Made by a program: the position numbers and the translations under genes. From positions 177,447 to 241,446 of the forward strand of contig NZ_JAHXKI010000004.1 of NCBI RefSeq assembly GCF_019392195.1: DNA of 64,000 bases, read 5' to 3'. Below, piece after piece: positions 1-6,997 of this stretch. The notes beneath the pieces were generated by a model that was given only the letters and a program-made list of their open reading frames with translations, did no database searches and was not told the DNA's origin. Numbering within the stretch: the first letter of the stretch is position 1; each line of letters begins with the position of its first letter. Origin of the DNA: Marinobacter sp. F4206 (GTDB lineage Bacteria; Pseudomonadota; Gammaproteobacteria; Pseudomonadales; Oleiphilaceae).

Positions 1-1477
1 CTTCCTGGCCGTTAAGAATGTACGGCGGCTCGAACGTCTTCAGGATGCGGTCGGCTACCTGTGAGGAGGCATCGGGGCCGGTCAGGCCCGGCAGGATTAC
101 CAGGAATTCGTCCCCGCCGAGCCGGGCCACAGTACTGGTGCCCCTCAGGCAACTCGAAATTCGACGCGCGGCCTCAATCAGCAGGTTATCGCCGGCGTCG
201 TGACCCAGGGTGTCATTGATGTGTTTGAAATTGTCCAGGTCCAGGAACATGACCCCGACCAGGGTGTTTTCACGCCGCGCCTGGGCCAGGGCCAGCTTGA
301 GCCGGTCCAGCGCGAGCATGCGGTTGGGGAGGCCCGTGAGAATGTCGTAGTTCGCCTGACGCAATAGCTGTTGTTCGTAGCGTTTGCGAATACTGATGTC
401 TTCCCCAAGAATCAGGTAGCCGGTGGCCTGGCCGGCAGCATCCTTGATGGGGGTGACGATCAACTGTTCCCAGAACCTTTCCCCGTTTTTCCTGACGCTG
501 TTAACTTCGCCCTGCCACACGCCGACACGCTGTACCTGAAGCCGGATGGATTGCCACAGATGCCGGCTTTCGCGATTCTCAACATCGTTTTCGCCCAGTG
601 ATCCGGGGTGCTTGCCAATGATCGACTTGGCGTCATAGCCAGTCAGCTGAGTGAATTTCTGGTTGGCAAACTCGATTCGCCATTGACGATCGCAGATAAG
701 AACCGAGGAGGGGCTCTGTTCGATGGCTTTGGAGAATTTGTGGATCTCGGCGGCATCCCGCTCCTGGCGAGCAAGATCGTCGTTCAGTCGCTCCCGCATC
801 TGATTGATGGCATCGGTTACTCGCCCCAGCTCGTCATTGCGATTCGATGGCGTTTCAGGCCGGTCGAGGACTAGGGGGCGCGAGAGATTGGCGAGGCTGA
901 AATCGCGTGCGTAGGCCGCCATGGTGGACAGATGTCGAGTCACGAAATGCTGGAAGATCAGGATGATCAGAATGGAGACGAAGAAGGTTTTCAGGAACTG
1001 GGTGGCCAGAATGATGCCGACCTTTCGTTCCATCTCCTTATAAACCCGTTCGAGGTCCGCGGTGACCGTCAGCTCGCCAAGCTTGAACATCTCATCACCC
1101 TGGTGGACCAGACTGAAGCTGTGGGAGCGGGTTTGGGAGCCTCGTGAAATATCGCCCATCACCAGCTCGGAGTCTGGCTCGATCCGCAACCTTAAATGCA
1201 CGATGTCCGGGAGACTGAGTATCCCTTCCATTTGGGTTTGCAGCAGTTTCTGGTCCAGGGCCCAGAGACTTCTGGCCAGGCTGGACGCGTAGCCTGATTC
1301 GACAACCATCATGCGGTTATCAATTTGGGAGAGGTCTTTGCGATAGTCGGAGTAAATCTGGATGCCCGAAGCGATCAGGGTAAAGACCGAGCTGAACAAA
1401 AGTATCCACGCCAGCAGCCTGAAGGACAGGGGAGAGCTTTTTCGAAAACGTTGGAGCCGCGTCGACAGTTTTGGCAT
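1..1477 (-). CDS. Membrane-bound sensor diguanylate cyclase (HAMP-PAS-GGDEF), truncated by the window edge
   Basis: The reading frame opens at an ATG (1477-1475) and runs off the left edge after about 492 residues, so the C-terminus is missing. A transmembrane helix lies at about residues 19-40 and a periplasmic sensor segment at about 41-158. A second helix lies at about 159-178, then a HAMP-like linker, a PAS domain (about 248-360, ending in the usual EDISIRKR junction) and a GGDEF domain. The signature is intact as GGDEF at residues 454-458, preceded by the metal-binding DLDNFKHIND segment, so cyclase activity (2 GTP to c-di-GMP) is expected. Many proteins of this layout carry an EAL phosphodiesterase domain next; whether this one does lies outside the window. 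The family is secure; the signal sensed is unknown. Confidence 0.88.
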   Translation of the reverse strand, partial: MPKLSTRLQRFRKSSPLSFRLLAWILLFSSVFTLIASGIQIYSDYRKDLSQIDNRMMVVESGYASSLARSLWALDQKLLQTQMEGILSLPDIVHLRLRIEPDSELVMGDISRGSQTRSHSFSLVHQGDEMFKLGELTVTADLERVYKEMERKVGIILATQFLKTFFVSILIILIFQHFVTRHLSTMAAYARDFSLANLSRPLVLDRPETPSNRNDELGRVTDAINQMRERLNDDLARQERDAAEIHKFSKAIEQSPSSVLICDRQWRIEFANQKFTQLTGYDAKSIIGKHPGSLGENDVENRESRHLWQSIRLQVQRVGVWQGEVNSVRKNGERFWEQLIVTPIKDAAGQATGYLILGEDISIRKRYEQQLLRQANYDILTGLPNRMLALDRLKLALAQARRENTLVGVMFLDLDNFKHINDTLGHDAGDNLLIEAARRISSCLRGTSTVARLGGDEFLVILPGLTGPDASSQVADRILKTFEPPYILNGQE

Positions 1478-1638
1478 GCCGTGAACTTCTGCCACCCAGT
1501 CTGGTTTAGGGGAACGGAGGTGTCGTTACCTTTCCGACTATAGCAGCAGTTTCTTTTGATTGCCCTGCAAATACAGGAAAAATCGAGAGAAATGTGTCGG
1601 GGTTCAGTGTTTTGAGTGTGGTTTTCGAAACTGTTCCG

Positions 1639-1680
1639 TTGATATGGATCAATACCTCCGGGTCGAAGCCGGCGTAATCT
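1639..1680 (+). promoter_or_regulatory. Perfect Anr/FNR box with -10 element for the CcoM-like gene
   Basis: TTGAT-ATGG-ATCAA at 1639-1652 matches the FNR/Anr consensus (TTGAT-N4-ATCAA) exactly. A -10-like TAATCT lies at 1675-1680, which places transcription start near 1687 and the box centre (1645.5) at about -41.5. This is the classical class II activation position. The arrangement predicts oxygen-limited activation of the small gene starting at 1719. Confidence 0.72.
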
Positions 1681-1718
1681 GAACCCAATCAAGTAACTAA
1701 TTGGTTGGAGAGCAAAAA

Positions 1719-1868
1719 ATGTATATGGATGCTGTCGTTATCGCGGGGATTGTTGCTGTGCTGCTGGTACTGGGATTCTTTGTCGGCGTCGGGGTCTTTG
1801 TAATGAAAGACCAGAAGGCGCATGGCCGTGGGCCGGAAAAGCGGAAGCATGGCGGAAAGCCAGTCTGA
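1719..1868 (+). CDS. ccoM: 49-residue membrane protein, probable cbb3 cytochrome oxidase subunit CcoM
   Basis: This short frame has a clear Shine-Dalgarno (GGAG at 1707-1710, 8-base spacer) and starts at ATG 1719. Residues 1-4 are polar, about 5-29 form one hydrophobic helix, and the tail is strongly basic (KDQKAHGRGPEKRKHGGK), so a single-span protein with a cytoplasmic C-terminus is expected. Length, the VVIAG start of the helix and the WKD/MKD-like junction resemble my recollection of CcoM, the small extra subunit of pseudomonad cbb3 oxidases that is encoded away from ccoNOQP. The perfect Anr box upstream fits a microaerobically induced oxidase subunit. The gene is real with high confidence; the CcoM name is by resemblance. 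A perfect 8-bp hairpin at 1869-1888 abuts the stop but has no T-tract. Confidence 0.62.
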   Translation: MYMDAVVIAGIVAVLLVLGFFVGVGVFVMKDQKAHGRGPEKRKHGGKPV

Positions 1869-1906
1869 CAACCTTTCAGAAAAGGTTGCCATTAAAGGAA
1901 ATGAAA

Positions 1907-1982
1907 TGGCGTCCCCTAGGGGGTTCGAACCCCTGTTGCCGCCGTGAAAGGGCGGAGTCCTAGGCCACTAGACGAAGGGGAC
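1907..1982 (-). tRNA. tRNA-Glu (anticodon TTC)
   Basis: A 76-nt cloverleaf on the minus strand with acceptor GTCCCC/GGGGAC, encoded CCA, anticodon loop CTTTCAC (anticodon TTC at 1946-1948) and T-arm GGTTCGAACC. It closely matches the enterobacterial tRNA-Glu. It stands alone, with a protein gene 111 nt upstream on the same strand side. Confidence 0.97.
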
Positions 1983-2093
1983 GCAACGTTTTCAAAACCT
2001 TGCCTCGTCGAGGTGGCGCGTATATTAAGTAAGGCTCCGGGGAGTGTCAACGCCTTTTTTGAAAAAAATACGTTGCGGGTCATCCGCTCCGCT

Positions 2094-2996
2094 TTACTGC
2101 ACACAATCCGCCAGTGCCGTCTCGAGTTCGGGGTAGTGGAATTCGAAACCCTGTCCGGTCAGCTTTGCCGGGATCGCATGTTGCCCGGTCAGTAACAGGC
2201 GGGCCATTTCGCCCAGTGCAATCCTGAGAACCGGGGCTGGAGCCGGGAAAAGCGTCGGCCGGTGGAGAACTCTGCCCAGACAGCGAGTGAATTCGGCGTT
2301 GGTGGCCGGCTCTGGACTGACAACATTGTACGGGCCGGCAGCGTCCTTATTTTCAAGCATCCATATCAGTGCTCTGACAACGTCCTGTCGGTGCACCCAC
2401 GGCATAAATTGTAGCCCGCTCCCCAGTCTGCCCCCGAGCCCCAGTTTAAAAGGCGGCACCATTCGGGCAAGGAAACCGCCTCCTGGACCTGCCACAACGC
2501 CGGTTCTGGATAGGCAGATACGGACCTTGTCTTCACCCAGCGCCAAGGCGGCATTCTCCCAGTCCCGGCACAGTCGATGAGTGAATTCGTCGTGGGGTGG
2601 GGTCTTTTCGGTAACCACCGACGACCCCTGGTCACCGTAAAAACCAACGGCAGAACCCGAGATCAGGACTTCTGGGAGCGTTTCCCAGGTGCGTATGACT
2701 TCCACAAGGGTTTCGGTTACACCGATGCGGCTATCGCGGAGTTGTTGCTTCCGTTTGTCTGACCACCGTTTATCGGCAATACCCTCGCCAGCCAGATTGA
2801 TCACACCATGGAAGCCGGGGTGGGATCGGAGTTGCTTCAGATCCCGCGTTGGCTCAACCCGCCCGCAACCGGCTCTGACATCGTCGGCGGCCTGTCGGCT
2901 GAAGACGGTCAGGTCATAGCCGCGCGCAAGCAGCTCCCGGCAAAGAACCTTACCGATGAAGCCGGTGCCGCCGGTAATCAGAATGCGTTTACTCAC
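2094..2996 (-). CDS. NAD-dependent epimerase family protein (YfcH/TIGR01777-like)
   Basis: A 300-residue Rossmann-fold protein of the extended-SDR type known as TIGR01777 (E. coli YfcH). The N-terminal nucleotide-binding motif GGTGFIG follows directly after the start; DUF1731-like sequence (GEMARLLLTGQHAIPAKL...) forms the C-terminus, as in the family. I chose GTG 2996 because GGAGG sits 8-10 bases upstream and the Rossmann strand begins right there; an in-frame start 36 nt upstream would add a non-homologous tail. It is 57 nt downstream of the cbiX-like gene on the same strand, so the two may be co-transcribed. The substrate of this family is not established; in other bacteria it is a conserved gene of unknown role. 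Confidence 0.85.
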   Translation of the reverse strand: MSKRILITGGTGFIGKVLCRELLARGYDLTVFSRQAADDVRAGCGRVEPTRDLKQLRSHPGFHGVINLAGEGIADKRWSDKRKQQLRDSRIGVTETLVEVIRTWETLPEVLISGSAVGFYGDQGSSVVTEKTPPHDEFTHRLCRDWENAALALGEDKVRICLSRTGVVAGPGGGFLARMVPPFKLGLGGRLGSGLQFMPWVHRQDVVRALIWMLENKDAAGPYNVVSPEPATNAEFTRCLGRVLHRPTLFPAPAPVLRIALGEMARLLLTGQHAIPAKLTGQGFEFHYPELETALADCVQ

Positions 2997-3053
2997 CTGG
3001 TTTGTCCTCCATGGTCGTATCGCCTGTCGCAAGGTGCTCCATCAATTCTCTGT

Positions 3054-3425
3054 TCACTGGTCCGATGCGGCCAGTTGGTGAACCACGACGTCTTTGATGG
3101 CCTCTCCAAGTTGCGGGTTCTCCCCAATGGGCGGAGCGAGGTGAATGTGCACCTGGTGCGATTCCTCAAGGGCTTTGATCATGGCCGGAACATCCTTGCG
3201 AAGGTGTCGGCCGGCAGCAAGAAACAGCGGCACAATCGTGAACCTGGACACTCCGGCTGCCACACCTTCTGCCACTATGTCGTCAAGCGAGGGTTCCGCC
3301 AATTCCATATAGGCGATGCGGGAGTCCGATACCGCGTTCAGTGTCGGAGTGGCAAGATGCTCGAAAGTCTCACACCAGCGCTTGTCACTGCTTCCGTGTG
3401 CCAACAGAATAATGCGGTTGCTCAT
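3054..3425 (-). CDS. Single-domain CbiX/SirB-type chelatase family protein
   Basis: A 123-residue protein beginning with the characteristic LLAHGSSD segment, whose His is the metal-binding/catalytic residue of class II chelatases. A second family block (VPLFLAAGRHLRKDVP) lies near residues 64-80. Single-domain CbiX proteins insert cobalt, nickel or iron into sirohydrochlorin or related tetrapyrroles as homodimers. ATG 3425 is preferred because AGGAG precedes it by 6-7 bases; an upstream in-frame start lacks this. No other tetrapyrrole gene is nearby, so the physiological metal and substrate cannot be inferred. It is probably transcribed with the downstream epimerase gene. Confidence 0.82.
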   Translation of the reverse strand: MSNRIILLAHGSSDKRWCETFEHLATPTLNAVSDSRIAYMELAEPSLDDIVAEGVAAGVSRFTIVPLFLAAGRHLRKDVPAMIKALEESHQVHIHLAPPIGENPQLGEAIKDVVVHQLAASDQ

Positions 3426-3522
3426 CAGCTCTCCTGAGTCATCGTAGTTCGGGGGTCCGTCGTAAATCTCCACCGCGCACGAGAGCGGTGTGCAGACCTT
3501 AAAAATAGCAGGGTGAGGGTTA

Positions 3523-4125
3523 ATGTTCGATTGGAAAGAGATTCTGGATTTCTGGTTTGGAGAACTGGATGGTGAAGGGTTGCCGGACCGTGACCATCGT
3601 AACCGGTGGTTCCGGTCCGACCGACGGTTCGATCAGGAGATTCGCCGGCGGTTTCTTTCCATGGTTCTGTTCGCCTCGGAACAGGGCCTGGATCATTGGC
3701 GGAGTGAAGCGGGTGGAGTTTTGGCTGAGATCATCCTGCTGGATCAGTTCTCCCGGAATATCTTTCGGGGTGCGGCCATGGCCTTTGATCAGGACGTCCA
3801 GGCCCGAAAGCTTTGCAGGCAGGCAATGAACAAGGGGCAGGATATTTCTCTGGTGCCGGTTCAACGGGCATTTCTCTACATGCCGCTACAGCACTCGGAG
3901 CGTCTCGAAGATCAGCGGATATCTGTGGAGTGCTACGAACAGCTGTCTGCTTCTACGTCGGGTATTCTCGGTGATTTCCTGGAAAGCTTTGCCCAATCTG
4001 CGCGGGATCATTGTGCCATTATCGAGCGTTTCTCTCGCTTCCCTCATCGAAACAAAGTGCTTGGGCGAACCTCGACTGATGAGGAAAAAACCTACCTCTC
4101 CGGCGGCCGACGATTCGGTCAGTAA
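3523..4125 (+). CDS. DUF924 family protein
   Basis: A 200-residue soluble all-helical protein with the DUF924 hallmarks: the start EILDFWFGE, the central LDQFSRNIFRG and the block RAFLYMPLQHSE. DUF924 proteins have a TPR-like fold and are widespread in proteobacteria; no biochemical role is established. The gene is divergent from the cbiX-like gene with about 97 nt between them. The last 20 or so residues are less family-like. Its 3' end is followed by a 94-nt gap and a TetR regulator in the same direction. Confidence 0.86.
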   Translation: MFDWKEILDFWFGELDGEGLPDRDHRNRWFRSDRRFDQEIRRRFLSMVLFASEQGLDHWRSEAGGVLAEIILLDQFSRNIFRGAAMAFDQDVQARKLCRQAMNKGQDISLVPVQRAFLYMPLQHSERLEDQRISVECYEQLSASTSGILGDFLESFAQSARDHCAIIERFSRFPHRNKVLGRTSTDEEKTYLSGGRRFGQ

Positions 4126-4219
4126 GCTAACCATTCCGGCGCGTCAGAATTGCAGAGCCTATCAAGTTTTGGGGTCTCACATTCCGTCATACTTTACAGG
4201 AAACCAGCGAAGAGCACTG

Positions 4220-4963
4220 ATGGAACGGCACATGGCACAGGAACAGGCGGGGTCTGGCGGAGAATGGACTATCAGGTCAAATCTGAGCGACGGTGAGCAG
4301 TCGCCCGGCTACCGGGGGCGTCGGGTGGCAAGGGCAAAAAGCGAAGTACGCAGGCGTGAAATACTGGAGGCGACGTTGAGGATCGCTGCCCGGGACGGTA
4401 TTCGCGGAATCAAACACCGTTCGGTTGCCAGAGAGGCGAGTGTCCCTCTCGCGGCCACAACGTATTACTTTCGTGACATCAATGAGCTGATCAGTGACGC
4501 CTTTCTGTTTTTCGCAGAAAAGGCCAGCGCTGACCTCCAGGCTTTCTATGACACGATAAACCTGGTTCTGGATAGCCATTCGCCAGAACAGCTATCCCGG
4601 ACAAGCCCTGACCGCTGGAACATCGCCCGGCGTCTTTCGGCTATTGCTACGGCCTATTTGGAAAGCCAATTCAAGGAAGGGCGCGAGCGCATTCTTGCAG
4701 AACAGGTTTTTCTGATGGAGGCGTTGCGTGATGAGCGACTGGCGAAGCTGGCGCGAAGCTATCGCCAGGCCTGGATGGCTGGGCTGGAGCAACTGTTAAA
4801 ACGCCTGGACTCACCTTTGCCCCAGCGGGATGCCGCGTTGATCGTGAACGTGGCTCTGGGTATGGGGTACGACATTCTTCTCGGCTTGCCCGAGGGCGAG
4901 GAAAATTCCCTCCAGAAAGCGGTCGACAGAATTGTCGATCTGGCCCTTGGCGTTGGTGTCTAG
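4220..4963 (+). CDS. TetR family transcriptional regulator
   Basis: A 247-residue protein with an N-terminal TetR helix-turn-helix (REILEATLRIAARDG..., recognition part ASVPLAATTYYF) at about residues 45-95, followed by a helical ligand/dimerisation region. The 45 residues ahead of the HTH are polar and unusual, so the true start could be internal. ATG 4220 is chosen because the frame upstream overlaps the DUF924 gene; ATG 4232 is a close alternative and neither has a strong Shine-Dalgarno. The neighbours give no clear target; the L,D-transpeptidase-like gene 148 nt downstream lies in the same direction. Confidence 0.83.
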   Translation: MERHMAQEQAGSGGEWTIRSNLSDGEQSPGYRGRRVARAKSEVRRREILEATLRIAARDGIRGIKHRSVAREASVPLAATTYYFRDINELISDAFLFFAEKASADLQAFYDTINLVLDSHSPEQLSRTSPDRWNIARRLSAIATAYLESQFKEGRERILAEQVFLMEALRDERLAKLARSYRQAWMAGLEQLLKRLDSPLPQRDAALIVNVALGMGYDILLGLPEGEENSLQKAVDRIVDLALGVGV

Positions 4964-5111
4964 GAGTATCTGACACTGTATGTTCTTAACGATTTGTATA
5001 GCAATTGTACAACTTGAACGGCGCAACAATTTTGCCTGATAGAATGCGCGACACTTCTTGAGGGGTGGGTGCGCAATCCGCGTGCCCCCAGCGTTTTATT
5101 GGGGGAGCTGG

Positions 5112-5834
5112 ATGTTCTGTTTGGGACGATGTTTGCGCCCTGGTCTCGCGATCGCACTCTGTACCGTTTTTCCATTGCCAACAATGGCCACCACTCTTGA
5201 CGACGACTTGCTGGCGCGTTTGGCCTCGGCTGCCCCGATGCTTGATGGCGATGTGCTTCATAGCGCCTTCAACGCCTCCCGTTGCGCCGTCTCCTCTGGC
5301 GTCGAGATGCCTGAACGGTTGGCGGTGATCGATTTTTCGTTGCCTTCCGGCGAAGAGCGGCTTTGGATATTCGATCTGGCTCGCGGTGAATTGGTGCTGA
5401 GGGATCTGGTTGCTCACGGCGAAAACTCGGGTACGTTCCAGTCAACGGATTTTTCCAACATAGAGGGCAGTCATCAGTCGAGTATTGGCCTGTTTCGGGG
5501 TGCCGAATCGTATTACGGCAAGCATGGCTATTCACTGCGACTTGATGGTCTGGAACCCGGTTTTAATGATCTCGCCCGTCAGCGGGCTATTGTCATCCAC
5601 GGTGCGGATTACGTGAATGAATCCTGGGTGACGAGGTACGGCCGGATTGGCCGGAGTCATGGGTGTCCGGCTGTCGACAATGAGGTTGTAGAGCGGGTGG
5701 TGGAAAATCTTAAAGGCGGTCAGCTGGTGTTCAAGTACTACCCGGACCAGGAATGGCTTCACAGCTCGGGTTTCCTGAATTGTAACGGTGGCGATGTGGC
5801 AACCCAGGCTGAGGCTGCCGGAAATCAGGGCTGA
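5112..5834 (+). CDS. Periplasmic murein L,D-transpeptidase catalytic-domain protein
   Basis: A 240-residue protein with an N-terminal signal peptide (residues 1 to about 24, ending MATT) and a YkuD_2-type (PF13645) domain. The catalytic signature is visible as IVIHGADY followed about 20 residues later by SHGCPAV, giving the His and nucleophilic Cys expected for L,D-transpeptidases. Members are predicted to act on peptidoglycan in the periplasm, either cross-linking or attaching proteins. ATG 5112 is chosen for the GGGGGAG ribosome site 5-11 bases upstream; an in-frame start 54 nt earlier would spoil the signal peptide. It appears to be a single-gene transcript before tRNA-Gly. Confidence 0.85.
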   Translation: MFCLGRCLRPGLAIALCTVFPLPTMATTLDDDLLARLASAAPMLDGDVLHSAFNASRCAVSSGVEMPERLAVIDFSLPSGEERLWIFDLARGELVLRDLVAHGENSGTFQSTDFSNIEGSHQSSIGLFRGAESYYGKHGYSLRLDGLEPGFNDLARQRAIVIHGADYVNESWVTRYGRIGRSHGCPAVDNEVVERVVENLKGGQLVFKYYPDQEWLHSSGFLNCNGGDVATQAEAAGNQG

Positions 5835-5921
5835 CCCGATGATGCCAAGGCCAATTCTGGTCGTTCGATAACCAGTTTATGTTCAGGGCGAAAAGCACGA
5901 TAAAAAAGTTAGGAAAAGAGG

Positions 5922-5949
5922 TTGACGCCCGCCGTCTGATCCGTAGAAT
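5922..5949 (+). promoter_or_regulatory. Sigma-70 promoter of tRNA-Gly
   Basis: TTGACG (5922-5927), a 16-base spacer and TAGAAT (5944-5949) lie 35 bases ahead of the tRNA 5' end. A GC-rich stretch between the -10 and the tRNA is compatible with stringent control, as usual for stable RNA genes. Confidence 0.7.
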
Positions 5950-5983
5950 ACGCCTCCGTTGTCGGTATCAACCGTTCAGCATT

Positions 5984-6059
5984 GCGGGAATAGCTCAGTT
6001 GGTAGAGCACAACCTTGCCAAGGTTGGGGTCGCGAGTTCGAATCTCGTTTCCCGCTCCA
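5984..6059 (+). tRNA. tRNA-Gly (anticodon GCC)
   Basis: A 76-nt cloverleaf: acceptor GCGGGAA/TTCCCGC, D-arm AGCTCAGTTGG, anticodon stem-loop AACCT-TGCCAAG with GCC, T-arm AGTTCGAATCT and encoded CCA. It has its own promoter upstream and an intrinsic terminator 7 nt downstream. Confidence 0.97.
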
Positions 6060-6065
6060 GATTTT

Positions 6066-6097
6066 AAAACCCGGTTTCGAAAGAAACCGGGTTTTTT
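6066..6097 (+). terminator. Rho-independent terminator after tRNA-Gly
   Basis: A perfect 13-bp stem (6066-6078 with 6083-6095), GAAA tetraloop and T6 tail. Confidence 0.93.
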
Positions 6098-6194
6098 CGT
6101 TTCCGGAGCTCTCAAATTCGGCGTTACTCGGGCTGCTCAGGTATAATCGCCCCCCCAAAATGCTGCATGACGACAGATCTGGAGGCGCTCCCAC

Positions 6195-6989
6195 ATGAAT
6201 GTTCATTCGCTCTGGGTTTATCCGGTCAAATCCCTCGCAGGTGTCGCAGTGCAGGAATTCGTGCTGGACGATTTCGGTCCGGCCGGGGATCGGCGGTGGA
6301 TGATCATCGATGAGGATCGGAATTTCGTGACTCAGCGAAGCCAGCCTGAGCTCGCGACGATCCGTGTTTCCCGGGTTGATGGTGACGTAGAAGTCGAGAT
6401 ACCGGGGCAGGGCCGGCATCTACTCCGCCCCGGGAAGGGCTCCCTGAGAGCGTTGGTATGGCGAGATTGGGTTCAGGTCCTTGTCGCTCAGCCTGAGGTC
6501 AATGAAGCACTCAGCCGTTTTTGCGGCAAGCCCCGGAGATTTGTCTTCATGCCTGATCAGTCCTTTCGGAGGGTGGATGCCAGTCGTGTGCGGGATCTGC
6601 GTCGCGTCAGTTTTGCCGATGGTTTTCCCCTCCTGATAACAAACCGGGCCTCCCTCGAGGAGCTGAACGGGCGCCTGGATACGCCGGTGGAGATGCGCCG
6701 GTTCCGGCCGAACATGGTCGTCGATGGCGCCGGACCGTGGGAGGAGGATCATTGGCGGGCTCTTGGCGTGGGAGATATCTCGCTTGATCTGGTCAAGCCC
6801 TGTTCGCGCTGCGTAATGACAACCGTCGATCCGGATGCGGGTGTCAAGGATGGCTCTGTCCAGCCGCTAAGAACCCTGTCGCAATACCGGCGCACCGAGG
6901 ATGGTGTCATCTTCGGCATGAACGCGATTCACGAGTCGGCAGGCCGGGTCCGGGTGGGCGATCCGGTCACAATCACCAAAACGGAGTAA
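6195..6989 (+). CDS. MOSC domain-containing protein (YcbX-like)
   Basis: A 264-residue protein with the MOSC N-terminal beta-barrel (about 1-115, starting LWVYPVKSLAG) and a C-terminal MOSC domain (about 120-262) containing the conserved Cys block KPCSRCVMTT that contacts the molybdenum cofactor. YcbX-type proteins use sulfurated Moco to reduce N-hydroxylated base analogues. Unlike E. coli YcbX it lacks a C-terminal 2Fe-2S ferredoxin domain, so it would need a separate electron donor. The gene ends 8 nt before uup and is probably co-transcribed with it. Confidence 0.88.
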   Translation: MNVHSLWVYPVKSLAGVAVQEFVLDDFGPAGDRRWMIIDEDRNFVTQRSQPELATIRVSRVDGDVEVEIPGQGRHLLRPGKGSLRALVWRDWVQVLVAQPEVNEALSRFCGKPRRFVFMPDQSFRRVDASRVRDLRRVSFADGFPLLITNRASLEELNGRLDTPVEMRRFRPNMVVDGAGPWEEDHWRALGVGDISLDLVKPCSRCVMTTVDPDAGVKDGSVQPLRTLSQYRRTEDGVIFGMNAIHESAGRVRVGDPVTITKTE

Positions 6990-6997
6990 AACCTAAC

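Noticed and set aside
1869..1888. 8-bp hairpin after the CcoM-like gene as a terminator
   Set aside because: No T-tract on either strand; kept only as a note in the gene entry.
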